64,000 nt of DNA, taken from contig CAVYYW010000014.1 in the NCBI GenBank assembly GCA_963772845.1, positions 1,591,487-1,655,486 on the forward strand. The letters run 5' to 3'. Under the pieces are notes generated by a model. The model searched no databases, was not told the DNA's origin, and saw only the letters and a list, made by a program, of their open reading frames with translations. Within the stretch, counting starts at the first letter, position 1, and every line of letters starts with the position of its first letter. Positions 43,763-52,973 of this stretch are shown here, one piece after another. This DNA comes from CAVYYW01 sp963772845 (GTDB taxonomy: Bacteria; Bacillota; Bacilli; Bacillales; Sporolactobacillaceae). The translations under genes were made by a program, and so were the position numbers.

Positions 43763-43913
43763 GTATTTATAAACAAGTCTAGAAGGAAAGAAAATGATTT
43801 CACCCAAAAAAGCCTAAGTTATGTGGATGCCTCATTTGTTGAATTAACTTACCTGCATCACGTTACACCAACAATTAAGGCATTCCCCTTTCCTTCACTT
43901 GTTGATAACTATC

Positions 43914-44735
43914 TTACGTAGGCGGCCTGACCCCGTTCAGAAGATCCCAGGTGTTTAAGCCATAAGTATATTGGAAATGAGGATAGTCAACGATGCTTTT
44001 AAACATTCCGCCCCATTCCAGACCCACCTGCTGCCCTAAGTATCCCATCAATTTATATTTGCCAGCATCTTTAGACGGACGCCCGTTTTCAAATGGTGCC
44101 GCATCAAAAGCCAATCCCCAATTATGATAAGAGTTCCCTCCTTGAGCATTGGTAACTATAGATCCAGGAGCCGTTCTCCCTTTTGCATACAGATGATCCT
44201 GTTCATCCCAGCTTCTGAAGGCACGCGTAATATGAACATTCAAATGATGCGCTTGAGTCAGATTCAGAAAATGATGAGCCATATTCGCTACATGCGAATG
44301 TAATGAATTGATTGCACTTGATGATGGCCTTAATTCAAAGTGATCCTTGTTATATGAATTAAATAATTTTTGTCTTGTCCGAGGATTAACGATCCCATTT
44401 GCAGCCAGTCCATGGTCTTTTTGAAAATTCCCAACAGCAACGGCTGTCTTTGCACCGTACCACCCATCTGAATTTCCTGCTGAATAACCTCTGGCACTCA
44501 ATAGCCTCTGGATTGCTTTCACATTATCTAATAACAATCGCCAGGTTAAGGGTCCGACTACTCCATCCCGATTCAGTTGAAATCTATCCTGAAAATTCTT
44601 TACGACGTCTTCTGTTTTTATTCCAAAATAATTATCAATGACAAATCCATTATAGTTAAGGCTGAGCCCATTTAAACCCATTTGCAGCAGCCTTACATAC
44701 TGTCCAGTTGAACCTAATTTCAGTGTGGGAATCAT
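43914..44735 (-). CDS. peptidoglycan hydrolase: two peptidoglycan-binding repeats plus an M15 peptidase domain
   Basis: 273 residues. The N-terminal half has two PG_binding_1 repeats (LKLGSTGQYVRLLQMGLNGL to FQDRFQLNRDGVVGPLTW, and VKAIQRLLSARGYSAGNSDG to FQKDHGLAANGIVNPRT). The C-terminal half is an M15 VanY/CwlK-like zinc peptidase with NAQGGNSYHNWGLAFDAAPF (metal His and Asp), LGQQVGLEWGG and DYPHFQYTYG (second metal His). It would cut L-Ala-D-Glu or D-Ala cross-links in the cell wall. No signal peptide is visible from ATG 44735, so export, spore location or release by lysis is unclear. AAAGGATC precedes the ATG. Confidence 0.9.
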   Translation of the reverse strand: MIPTLKLGSTGQYVRLLQMGLNGLSLNYNGFVIDNYFGIKTEDVVKNFQDRFQLNRDGVVGPLTWRLLLDNVKAIQRLLSARGYSAGNSDGWYGAKTAVAVGNFQKDHGLAANGIVNPRTRQKLFNSYNKDHFELRPSSSAINSLHSHVANMAHHFLNLTQAHHLNVHITRAFRSWDEQDHLYAKGRTAPGSIVTNAQGGNSYHNWGLAFDAAPFENGRPSKDAGKYKLMGYLGQQVGLEWGGMFKSIVDYPHFQYTYGLNTWDLLNGVRPPT

Positions 44736-44804
44736 CGGGCAAGATCCTTTCTTTTTAAAAAATAGATCTGCACTATTATATTCGAGCCATGAATGCTTGT
44801 GCCT

Positions 44805-45275
44805 CAGAGCGAATTTCGAGAAGTCTTGGACGACTCAAATTCACATTTTGACTGATTGGAGTGAATGGCGCGCGACTTCCTCGAAAATACGCATCCCCAG
44901 AATTGAAAGTCAGAAATACCCGAGACTCCTACGGCATCAGCACGCGTCCACTGAAAAAGTCCACAACTTGAAAATAAGGAATCCATCGTTTCTTGAATAC
45001 GAACGTCCAAGCCTCTGTTTTCGTTCTTCAAAGGCAATTGAAAACCTAACTCATTTTCAGTTAAAGGAAAGATGACTTAAGACGGCTCAACGTTACAGTT
45101 TGGCTGATTGAAGTGAGGACTCGAGACTCCAGCGGGAAAAAGCACGCGTCCGAAGATCCACTTGGCGCCAATAGAGACCACGCCAAAGTTAGCTGAAGCC
45201 GTGCCCGTGGAAAGCGAGCAACCTAGAGCGGAAATCAACAACCACGACGACACCGGAGGACTTTTTCAGTTGCCT
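44805..45275 (-). repeat. mosaic intergenic repeat, copy 7
   Basis: Minus-strand orientation. Reading leftwards it starts with GGCAACTGAAAAAGTCC (45257), GGTTGTTGATTTCCGCTCTA, GCTCGCTTTCCACGGGCAC, GCTTCAGCTAACTTTGGCGTG, GGATCTTCGGACGCGTGCT, TTCAATCAGCCAAAC. A second, partial module reads CACTCCAATCAGTCAAAATG and GTGAATTTGAGTCGTC. It fills the 730-bp gap between the M15 peptidase and the acidic protein. No supported ORF. Confidence 0.8.
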
Positions 45276-45466
45276 CAGCATCGATCCAATTCAACTCCAT
45301 TTTAAGAGCTTATGGAATTTAATCGATTTGACCTATAACAATAACTTAATTTTTACATACCTTAATACAAAGATACACTTTATCTAATAAACCCTTTATT
45401 TGTGTTTCCAAATGGAAAACACGCCTAATACATTTCAAAGCAGAACACAATAAGGAGGAATAAATC

Positions 45467-45724
45467 GTGTCAAAAAAAATAATTAAAGCAAAAATTCTTA
45501 TTGATCTTGATGAAGGAATCTCCTTAAGCGAAGAGGCTTCGTTAGAGGACGCCTTGCGAGCCCTGAAAGGTCTCTTAGATGCTGAGAGCGACTCTGTTAA
45601 AGTTAAAGTTGAATATGATGATGCATCGAAAGCTGAATTTGAAGTAGAAGACGAGGAAGATGATGAGGATGAGGACGACGATGACGAAGAAGAGGAGTCG
45701 TCTGAATCTCATTCACTTTTCTAA
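45467..45724 (+). CDS. hypothetical acidic-tail protein
   Basis: 85 residues from GTG 45467, with an ideal AAGGAGGAATAAATC leader. Residues 1-55 look like a small alpha/beta domain (KIIKAKILIDLDEGISLSEE, then LEDALRALKGLLDAESDSVK). The last ~30 residues are almost all Asp and Glu, ending SHSLF. The family is not recognised. It lies convergent to the spore coat operon, whose glycosyltransferase tail also carries Ser-Leu-Phe motifs. A weak hairpin (GAGGGAACG/CGTTTCCTC) follows. Confidence 0.75.
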   Translation: MSKKIIKAKILIDLDEGISLSEEASLEDALRALKGLLDAESDSVKVKVEYDDASKAEFEVEDEEDDEDEDDDDEEEESSESHSLF

Positions 45725-45975
45725 TTAGCAAGAGGTCATTGTGAGGGAACGTACTAGTATAAAAGCGTTTCCTCTTACATATTTTGAAAGGGTTCGTTTG
45801 ATTAACTAATTTTTAAAGGGACAGGCTTTTCTTAGTTTAAAGATGGACAACCCTCCAAACAGCTTGTTAAGCTATTTAACCCCGTTCAATTAAATTATGT
45901 AATCACTCTAACCTCTATTTTAGCTTAGAGTGACTGTAATATATCTGGTCTTTTCAGTTTGAATGATTGACACCG

Positions 45976-47527
45976 CTAATCGTCAAACAAAGACCTTGGT
46001 TTTTTTTCTATTAATTGATCCTCTCCAAGATAATCATTACTGTTGCGATTGTTGACGGTTATTTTCTCTTCTGAAAGTGATGAATTGACGCGTTTCGATA
46101 ACTTAAATGAAAATCCATTAGAAAATACAACGTCATCAGTGGGTAATGGCTCAAAAAGTGAAGCCACCTTTTTATGCGCTTTAGGAACGTTATCATCTCC
46201 ATCAAACAGAGAGGCGGGCTTTTGCTTTTGCTTTTTTTCTTTTTCTCCTTCACTTCCACGTTCATCTCTATTTGTAGTGATGAGTGGCTCTTTTACGGTT
46301 TCTGGTATTTCCTTTGGAGGCAGATCGACCTTCGGATCCACATCCTGAGTCTGAGGTTGATCGCTTAGAACGTGTAAAGGATTTTGCTCTGCCAGCTCCC
46401 ACACCTTAAGAATATCAGAGGCTACACGATCCCATTTGTAACGGGAAACAGCAAGCTCTCTTCCCTTCTCCCCCATTCTACTCATCATGCGTGGATTAGA
46501 TAGCAGCTCATCTAATTTATTCACAAACTCAGATTGGTCTTCAACATTTTCCACAAGCAGACCATTTTCTCTTAACTGTATAACTTCGGCGTTTCCCCCT
46601 CTGTTTGTTGTTAAAATAGGGAAGACCTGCAGACATCGCTTCATAATGAACCCTTGCCAGAGGCTCTTGCCAAACAGATGTACAGACGAATAAATCAGCT
46701 GCCGCAAACCAGTTTTGAATGTCATATGGGGACACAAACCCAGTGTTCACAACAGGCATAGGTAATTTTTTGGCCAATGCTCTAACATAAGCAACATAAT
46801 CGGTTACATCATTTTGGCTAAACCATTTACTCCCGACGATCACCAAAGCTAAATCTTTATATCGTTTTGAAAGCTCTGGTAAAGCCCTTACTAACCGGTC
46901 AACGCCTTTATTACGTGAGATTCGTCCTGCAAACAGGATGACCGTTTTATTTTCAAGACCGTGCTCGCGGCGGATGCTATCACGTATCTTTTTTATTTTA
47001 GGGTGACTGCCTGGCAAAAACCGATCCGTATCCACACCTGAATAGATGGTGTGCAATTTTGATGAAGCTTGAGGGTATTGGCTTCTTATTACCTCTCCTA
47101 TATAATCACTGATGGTTACAATCTTGGAAATTTCATTAATAGCAGCTGTTGCCTCTTCCCGGTCAATCTTTTCTAGTTTAAACATGTCGTTATGCATGCT
47201 TAGCGTTATTTTAGAATGAGGCGCTGCTGAGCGCACCGGCATGACAAGTTTCGGACGGTTAAAAATGTGGATAATGTCAAATGAATTAGCATTCACATAA
47301 TGGGTAACACCTTCTTTATACGTCTCAAACAGTTTTCCAGGAATACGTACATACCGGACGCCATCTAAAGTTTCCTCATCTGAAAGGGAAGGATCATCGA
47401 CCCCCAAAACGGTAATGTCATGCTTCTTTTTTAAATAAGGGAGCGCACCGGAAATATACGTTTGGATCGCCCCTCCGCGTACTGGTGGAAGAGGAAGTTT
47501 TTCAGTACAGATCATTAAAATTTTCAT
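45976..47527 (-). pseudogene. CotSA-like spore coat glycosyltransferase with a long C-terminal tail, frameshifted
   Basis: ATG 47527 overlaps the cotS stop by 4 bases. The first frame is a GT-B, family 4 glycosyltransferase: MKILMICTEKLPLPPVRGGA, VILFAGRISRNKGVDRLVRA and VHYEAMSAGLP. Near 46617-46621 one base is extra; the next frame continues exactly with ILTTNRGGNAEVIQLRENGL. Repaired length is ~516 residues, against ~377 for B. subtilis CotSA. The excess is a charged tail (about 385-516) containing KPASLFDGD, KVASLFEPL and a terminal KPRSLFDD. CotSA and CotS are co-expressed coat proteins. The repair by a single base suggests a sequencing error or recent decay. Confidence 0.85.
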
Positions 47528-48627
47528 TGATTGTTTTTCCCCTTCCAATCATTTTTTATTTCTTCCAGCACAGGCCATTTGGACTGATCCACTTCAACGA
47601 TTTTTTGGATAAGCTGTTTTGTTTCTTCATTTAAAAAGATTTCTGGTTCGTAGACAACCTCTTTAATATTTTTATAAAATTCATTGGGTAAAGACAGATC
47701 AATCATTAATAAGTCATAGATTTCTTCTGAAATTGGATTCGCTTCATGATAAGCAAGGATCATTTCACGAACCCATGCAGAATCCCAATGAAAGAGATCA
47801 GACATGGTTCCAGAAATAAGCTTTCTTAAATCCCGTATAGGAAGATCATAGGCAACGCCATCCAGATCGATGATCCACATGCCGCCATCACCCATCTGAC
47901 CATTTGACCAGCCGTAATCCTGATGAACTAACCCCCATGCTGCATTTCCTTCTTCAATAAGTTTAAAATAATGCGATTGATTTAGACGGTCCAGACTTCT
48001 TCTCGCTTGGTTTTCGAATTCATCAACGACACTTAATAAGGCAGGACTTGCAGCCATTTCCTCATATGCCTTTGCAATATTACGAAACCAGTCCATTTTA
48101 ACCAAGGTTTTTTCATAGTTGCTGGGCCATTTATATAATCTTGAAGCAATATCTGCTTGCGGGGGTGGTGTGTAGCCCTTACTAAGACGATGAAATTCAC
48201 CAAGCGCAAAGCATAACTGCTTAGCTCCTTCCAGATCTTTCGTTACTGGTCGAAGGGATTCAATCCACTCCGCAACAAACCACAGCTTCCCGCCTGCCTC
48301 AACATAATTCTTTCCTTCTTTAGATTTGATAATAGGTGGGACCCTTGCTTTTTGGACCTCTACAAAATACTCCTGCGCCCCCAAGCTAAACAAGCTTCTG
48401 GCAGGTTCCCGGTGCAGTAATTTTAAACTTTTCGGTCCAGCACTTGTTTCAAGTTTCCAGATTGCCCCGCCTTTATCGGATTTCGTCGTCACCACCTGAA
48501 TACTTTGGACAGAGAAATCATAGTGTTCAAGCACTTCTCGAGCGATTTGATTAACGTACTCAGGTATATAAAACTCATCTGACATCGTTTCTTCTTCTTC
48601 TACCCAAGGTTCAATTTTTTGGTTCAC
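47524..48627 (-). CDS. cotS: CotS family spore coat protein (kinase-like fold)
   Basis: 367 residues from GTG 48627 with an AAAGGAGGGTAAAC leader. The fold is aminoglycoside-phosphotransferase-like: a first Lys region TSAGPKSLKLLHREPARSLF, catalytic loop WGLVHQDYGWSNGQMG and metal loop MWIIDLDGVAYDLPIRDLRK, so the kinase residues appear retained. CotS of B. subtilis is an inner-coat protein made under SigK, and its gene adjoins cotSA as here. A good SigK -10 (CATAAATTA) lies 75 bp upstream. First gene of a coupled pair; the divergent epimerase begins 317 bp away. Confidence 0.92.
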   Translation of the reverse strand: MNQKIEPWVEEEETMSDEFYIPEYVNQIAREVLEHYDFSVQSIQVVTTKSDKGGAIWKLETSAGPKSLKLLHREPARSLFSLGAQEYFVEVQKARVPPIIKSKEGKNYVEAGGKLWFVAEWIESLRPVTKDLEGAKQLCFALGEFHRLSKGYTPPPQADIASRLYKWPSNYEKTLVKMDWFRNIAKAYEEMAASPALLSVVDEFENQARRSLDRLNQSHYFKLIEEGNAAWGLVHQDYGWSNGQMGDGGMWIIDLDGVAYDLPIRDLRKLISGTMSDLFHWDSAWVREMILAYHEANPISEEIYDLLMIDLSLPNEFYKNIKEVVYEPEIFLNEETKQLIQKIVEVDQSKWPVLEEIKNDWKGKNNQ

Positions 48628-48699
48628 GTTTACCCTCCTTTATTAACGCCACCCCAAAAGTTGTTCTCATTAAATAGATCATTTACCATCTATTTTTAA

Positions 48700-48727
48700 T
48701 AATTTATGTATAAAAAAAGGTTTTTGT
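48700..48727 (-). promoter_or_regulatory. candidate SigK promoter of the cotS-cotSA operon
   Basis: On the minus strand CATAAATTA matches the SigK -10 (CATANNNTA) exactly and is preceded after 17 bases by AC. It is 75 bp before the cotS start. B. subtilis cotS is transcribed by SigK, so motif and context agree. Confidence 0.55.
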
Positions 48728-48944
48728 ATAGGCCAACTGTCTCACGGACTTGTACCAATGATAGCCTGAGCTTAACAGCAGCCGTATGAACATGATTTTG
48801 ACCCTCGCTTCTTAGGCTATAACCGTTCCCTTCATTAGATATCTCGCATAATTTAGTCTAACTGTATGGACAAAGACGTGAGTACCGGATTGAGGAATGA
48901 AGAACGATCACTTTAATGTGGCAATTTGAAGGGAGGGCTATAAA

Positions 48945-49934
48945 ATAGATCGAAAAATCGTTGTTTTAGTAACAGGCTGTGCCGGCTTTATTGGTTATCA
49001 TCTGTCAAAACGTTTACTAAAGGATGGCTATCAGGTGGTCGGCCTCGATAACATAAACGACTATTATGATAAAAAGTTAAAAATAGATCGATTAAATTTT
49101 TTACTAACTGAGCCTTCATTTACGTTTATAAAGGGTTCAATCGAGAATCAGGAGTTATTAGAATTAACGTTTAACCAGCATCACTTTGATATTGTCGTCA
49201 ATTTAGCAGCACAAGCGGGCGTGAGATACAGCTTGGAACACCCCAACGTCTATATCCAGTCTAATTTAGTTGGATTCGCTAATATATTAGAATGCTGCAG
49301 GAAATATAAAACCAGCCATCTTCTGTATGCTTCATCGAGTTCCGTATACGGGAATAACAAGAACATCCCTTTTTCTACAGATGATCGAGTCGACCACCCG
49401 ATTAGTTTGTATGCCGCAACAAAAAAAGCAAATGAGGAAATGGCCTATACTTACAGCCACTTATATAACCTCCCAACAACTGGATTGAGGTTTTTTACCG
49501 TTTATGGCCCGTGGGGCAGACCTGACATGGCGCTGTTCTCCTTCTCAAAGGCTATTATGGAAAAAGAGACGATTGAAATTTATAACTACGGCAATATGAA
49601 AAGGGATTTCACTTATATTGACGATGTGATAGAAGCTGTTTCCCGCCTCATAAAAAAAGGCCCCCTCGTCTCAGATTCAGGAGTTCCCCATGAACTATTT
49701 AATATTGGTAATCACCAACCGGTTCACCTTAATAATTTTGTGAGTTTATTAGAGAAGGAGCTTGGCACAAAGGCTCTAAAAAAATATTTACCGATTCAAC
49801 CAGGTGATGTACCTGAGACTTTTGCTGATATAAGTAAATTGGAAAAAATGATTCATTATAAGCCCACTACCTCTATTGAAGAAGGCATCAGGAAATTTGT
49901 CGAGTGGTATAAAGGCTACTTTAATAAGAATTGA
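48945..49934 (+). CDS. UDP-glucuronate 4-epimerase-like NAD-dependent epimerase, with an apparent ATA start
   Basis: 329 residues if read from ATA 48945, which follows GGAGGG with ideal 7-base spacing. The frame from there is IDRKIVVLVTGCAGFIGYHL, including the essential TGxxGxxG NAD loop. The first legal codon (GTG 49035) would remove that loop. Other hallmarks are GLDNINDYYDKKLKIDRLNF, VNLAAQAGVRYSLEHP, SSSSVYGNNKNIPFS, the catalytic YAATKKANE and RFFTVYGPWGRPDMALF. These fit UDP-glucuronate epimerases (CapI/LpsL type). It lies divergent from cotS; in B. subtilis sugar genes ytcA-C also sit beside cotSA, so a role in coat polysaccharide is likely. Confidence 0.85.
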   Translation: MDRKIVVLVTGCAGFIGYHLSKRLLKDGYQVVGLDNINDYYDKKLKIDRLNFLLTEPSFTFIKGSIENQELLELTFNQHHFDIVVNLAAQAGVRYSLEHPNVYIQSNLVGFANILECCRKYKTSHLLYASSSSVYGNNKNIPFSTDDRVDHPISLYAATKKANEEMAYTYSHLYNLPTTGLRFFTVYGPWGRPDMALFSFSKAIMEKETIEIYNYGNMKRDFTYIDDVIEAVSRLIKKGPLVSDSGVPHELFNIGNHQPVHLNNFVSLLEKELGTKALKKYLPIQPGDVPETFADISKLEKMIHYKPTTSIEEGIRKFVEWYKGYFNKN

Positions 49935-49957
49935 AGGCTGATTTTAAGCACAAAAAA

Positions 49958-49986
49958 AAGACTTCAACCTTACCCTGTGAAGTCTT
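49958..49986 (-). terminator. distal minus-strand terminator of the yibEF operon
   Basis: 9-bp stem AAGACTTCA/TGAAGTCTT, followed on the minus strand by TTTTTTG. It stands second in tandem behind the hairpin at 50003. Confidence 0.75.
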
Positions 49987-50002
49987 AACATAGCGAAATG
50001 GT

Positions 50003-50030
50003 AAAAGAGCAGGTATGCACCTGCTCTTTT
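50003..50030. terminator. bidirectional terminator between the epimerase and yibF-like genes
   Basis: 12-bp perfect stem AAAAGAGCAGGT/ACCTGCTCTTTT with an ATGC loop, touching the yibF stop codon. It has As on the left and Ts on the right. Confidence 0.9.
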
Positions 50031-50815
50031 TAATTATGGCTTTCTGAATCTTGCACCTTGTCTCTTGTCTTCACGGAATAATAGGCATTAATCCATGAAG
50101 CAACCGGAATAATCAGGGCTATGCCGATTCCAGCACAAAAAATTGAAATCATCTCAGCACTAAATAATTTAGAGTTTACAATCTGTCCAAGAGAATAGTG
50201 TAAATCCTTAAACCATAGGAGCAACGCCAGATAACCACCAAAGAAAGCAAAAAATAACGTATTCGTATCGGTGCCTAAGATATCCTTACCGATCCTTATT
50301 CCTGATAAGAATAAATTTTTCCTGCTGATCGTTGGGTTATGATTCAGCATTTCCTCCATGGAAGATGTAATCGAAATGGCAACATCTGTAATAGCACCAA
50401 TCGTGCTCATAATAATCACAGAGGCTCCAATTTTGACAAAGTCAATGCCAATATAAAGGGAAAAGGGAGCAAGCTCCTCTGATTGTTCTTCACCAAACCC
50501 CTGAATCATTGTTATTCTCGTCACGATGTCAATAAATATAAGTAAAACGACAATGGTGATGAGAGAAGAAATGAATGCTGTTACTGTTTTTTTATTTATT
50601 TCATTAATAAAAAACAAATTAATACATCCAACTACAGCACTTGTGACCATGGTAATAATAATCGGATTGTTATGAGGATTCAGCATAAAAAACATAGAAA
50701 TAACGATGACACCATAATTAAAGAATAAAGAAATAAAAGACCTTGCGCCTTTTTTACCACCGACCAGTACCATCAATATAAATAAAATGCCTGCCAACAA
50801 CACTAATACATTCAT
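50030..50815 (-). CDS. YibE/F family membrane protein (YibF-like)
   Basis: 261 residues with about seven transmembrane segments. The family signature is GIDFVKIGASVIIMSTIGAI, then TDVAISITSSMEEMLNHNPT and RKNLFLSGIRIGKDILGTDT in the cytoplasmic loop, repeating motifs found in the upstream YibE-like gene. The function of YibE/YibF pairs in Firmicutes is unknown; a two-component membrane transporter or channel is often assumed. The start overlaps the end of the upstream gene by 4 bases. AGAGGAAAAG precedes the ATG. Confidence 0.88.
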   Translation of the reverse strand: MNVLVLLAGILFILMVLVGGKKGARSFISLFFNYGVIVISMFFMLNPHNNPIIITMVTSAVVGCINLFFINEINKKTVTAFISSLITIVVLLIFIDIVTRITMIQGFGEEQSEELAPFSLYIGIDFVKIGASVIIMSTIGAITDVAISITSSMEEMLNHNPTISRKNLFLSGIRIGKDILGTDTNTLFFAFFGGYLALLLWFKDLHYSLGQIVNSKLFSAEMISIFCAGIGIALIIPVASWINAYYSVKTRDKVQDSESHN

Positions 50816-51949
50816 AATCTTTTCCTCTTTCGATTAATGAAAAATATGGACGTATATAAAGCGATCGGAATGGTGATCACAATTCCGATTCCCCCTGCCA
50901 GCGCACGAGCCAGTTCCAGTGAAAGATTAATAGATAGGGCAAAGTTTAATGAAGAAGAATTCTTTAAATACATAATAATCATCGGTAAAGAACCACTTAT
51001 ATACACAAAAAACAAAATATTAGTCAATGTGCCCATAATATCTTTTCCAATATCTAACCCGGATTTTTTAAGCGCTTTTACGGGTATGTTGTGGTTCTTT
51101 TCATATAGGCCGAAAATTGAAGAGGATATTGTAATCGCCACATCCATCACAGCCCCTAAGGAACCTACAAATAACCCGGCCATAAACACGATTCGATAAG
51201 GCCGCGTAAGGAATTGCATTTCTTCATATCGCAAACCATTCTCAGACGTTACCTTCATCGCAAGGTACGTTATAAGCAAAGAGAGAAAGGTTCCGAGCAA
51301 GGTCGCTGCAATAGAGGCATAGGTCATCTCGTTCAAACCGTTAAGGATCAGCAATGAAATAACCGTAAACAGAACAACTAAAATACCGCACACCCATAAC
51401 AAACTCATGCCTGAGTGATCCACATATACATTCAATGCATAGGTCATTAAAGCTGCATTGACTGCCAAGCTTAAAATTGTGAAAAACCCTCGTTTTCTGC
51501 CAACAATGAGCAGTGCGAAGATAAAAATCCACGCGATAAATAACACGTACGTATCACGTTTTACGCCTGTGATGTCTCCCGATAACCCACTTTTTTCTTT
51601 CGAATGCTTATCAATCGAAACAAACACGTTGGTTCCCAGCATGATAGGCTTGATCATAGGCACCAGACGCCGAATACTTATTCGTTAAATGAATCGGCTC
51701 CCCTTTATGTTTACCATTTTTTATTTCAGCAGTGATGCTCTGAGTATATATATGATCTTCATTATTTCTAGCACTCACTTTAGTTGAATCCTGCAGATGC
51801 GTTTTGGTAACCTTTGCTATCGAGCGTTTATAGAATGAATCATTGTGCGTTACAAACAAAATCGAGGCCACAAAACATATCCCAATTAAGCCATACCAAA
51901 AATATTGCTTGAACGTCATTTTTTTAAAGTGGTTTACAATACCATTCAT
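50812..51949 (-). pseudogene. YibE/F family membrane protein (YibE-like), frameshifted
   Basis: ATG 51949 with GGAG 8 bp upstream gives an N-terminal anchor (about residues 15-34, YFWYGLIGICFVASILFVTH) and an extracellular beta-rich part to GEPIHLTNKYSASGAYDQ. A single extra base at 51649 then shifts the frame. Removing it continues with PIMLGTNVFVSIDKHSKEKS and eight further membrane segments to the end (TRPYRIVFMAGLFVGSLGAV, MDVAITISSSIFGLYEKNHN). Repaired length is ~378 residues, normal for YibE. The second half alone also has an in-frame ATG at 51663 but no ribosome site. Upstream gene of a yibE-yibF operon. Confidence 0.85.
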
Positions 51950-52149
51950 ACATATCTCCAATCGTGAAAGAATCTACGTCCATTATTTACAATTATGTAC
52001 ATGAATCACTTTCATAATTACACACATAATCTTTAAATCTGAATAATTTTTATTTCCTATTCAGGTGGATGGTGTCCGCGTGCTTAGTAAAACAGGGGAG
52101 AAGGCATTGATGTATCGCCTGGTTCGCTGTTGTGGGCGACTGATAAAGT

Positions 52150-52715
52150 TTCTTATTGCTCTTCGAGCCGAGCTTTGGAAAGTTCTCGCTTGCCGCGGGC
52201 GAGACAGTGAGCCTCCTCGTGCTTTAATCAAATATGCACTGCGGGGTCTCACTTTGTCCGCTGATTCCGCAGGCGTCTCGAAACGTTCCCGGCAGCTCGG
52301 CCTTAAGAATCAAAGGAAGTTCCTCAGCCTTTAGAATTCCAAGGGACTTTGCTTATTTTTTGATTTACTTTTTAAGCGAAATCATAAATACAGAAGTTTT
52401 TCAGTCACCTCAAGCTAAACCTGAAGGACTTGAAACAGCCCTTCGAATTCACACCGCACGAAGAAAATGCAAAGCATTTTCGAGGAGTCTCGGGTATTTC
52501 TAGCTTTCAGCTAAGCAGTCTGTGCATTTTCGAGGAGTCTCGTGCCCACCACTGCAATCAACAGTTTTATTGCCTGAGATGCCCTTTAGAAGTCAATTAT
52601 GGCTATAGATTTTCAGCGACCATAAGCTGAGCGCGAGGCTTCATAAATTTTCCACCAGCACAGCCGAGTGAAGGTGGCAAACCTCTAAGTGGACTTTTTC
52701 AGTGGCCACAGCTGT
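52150..52715 (+). repeat. mosaic intergenic repeat, copy 8
   Basis: Forward orientation: CTCGCTTGCCGCGGGCGAGA, CAGTGAGCCTCCTCGTGCTT, CACTGCGGGGTCTCACTTTG, CTGATTCCGCAGGCGTCTCG, then AAGGACTTGAAACAGCCCTT, two tandem units of GCATTTTCGAGGAGTCTCG (52474 and 52523), and a stretch (52577-52626) shared with the flank of copy 1 (GATGCCCTTTAGAAGTCAAT, TATGGCTATAGAT). It ends with GGACTTTTTCAGTGGCCAC at about 52710. The remaining 250 bases to the yobV stop show only a CATTTTG/CAAAATG hairpin near 52931. Confidence 0.8.
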
Positions 52716-52973
52716 TCCCGTTGATTCGTCGCCTTTCGTTAACTTCATAATAGAATTAATTTTTAAACCGTATAATTATCATAAACATACTGGAATAGAT
52801 CGTTCGCCTTTATGTGTAGAAATAGTAATTATGAAATTGACCCACATTGTTGTGTGGCAAATAATCCTGTGACATTGAAGCGTCACCCAATTGGGGTGCG
52901 CAGTTTACAATGGACATAGCATAGCAAAGATCATTTTGGTCGTCAAAATGGCCGGTACGTCCCCGACCGCTGC

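Noticed and set aside
49035..49934. Starting the epimerase at GTG 49035
   Set aside because: This removes the first strand and the TGxxGxxG NAD loop, and the GTG has no ribosome site. The in-frame extension to ATA 48945 has both.
8205..52715. The dispersed repeats as a CRISPR array
   Set aside because: Units are long, variable, spread over 45 kb in both orientations, and lack regular spacers or adjacent cas genes.
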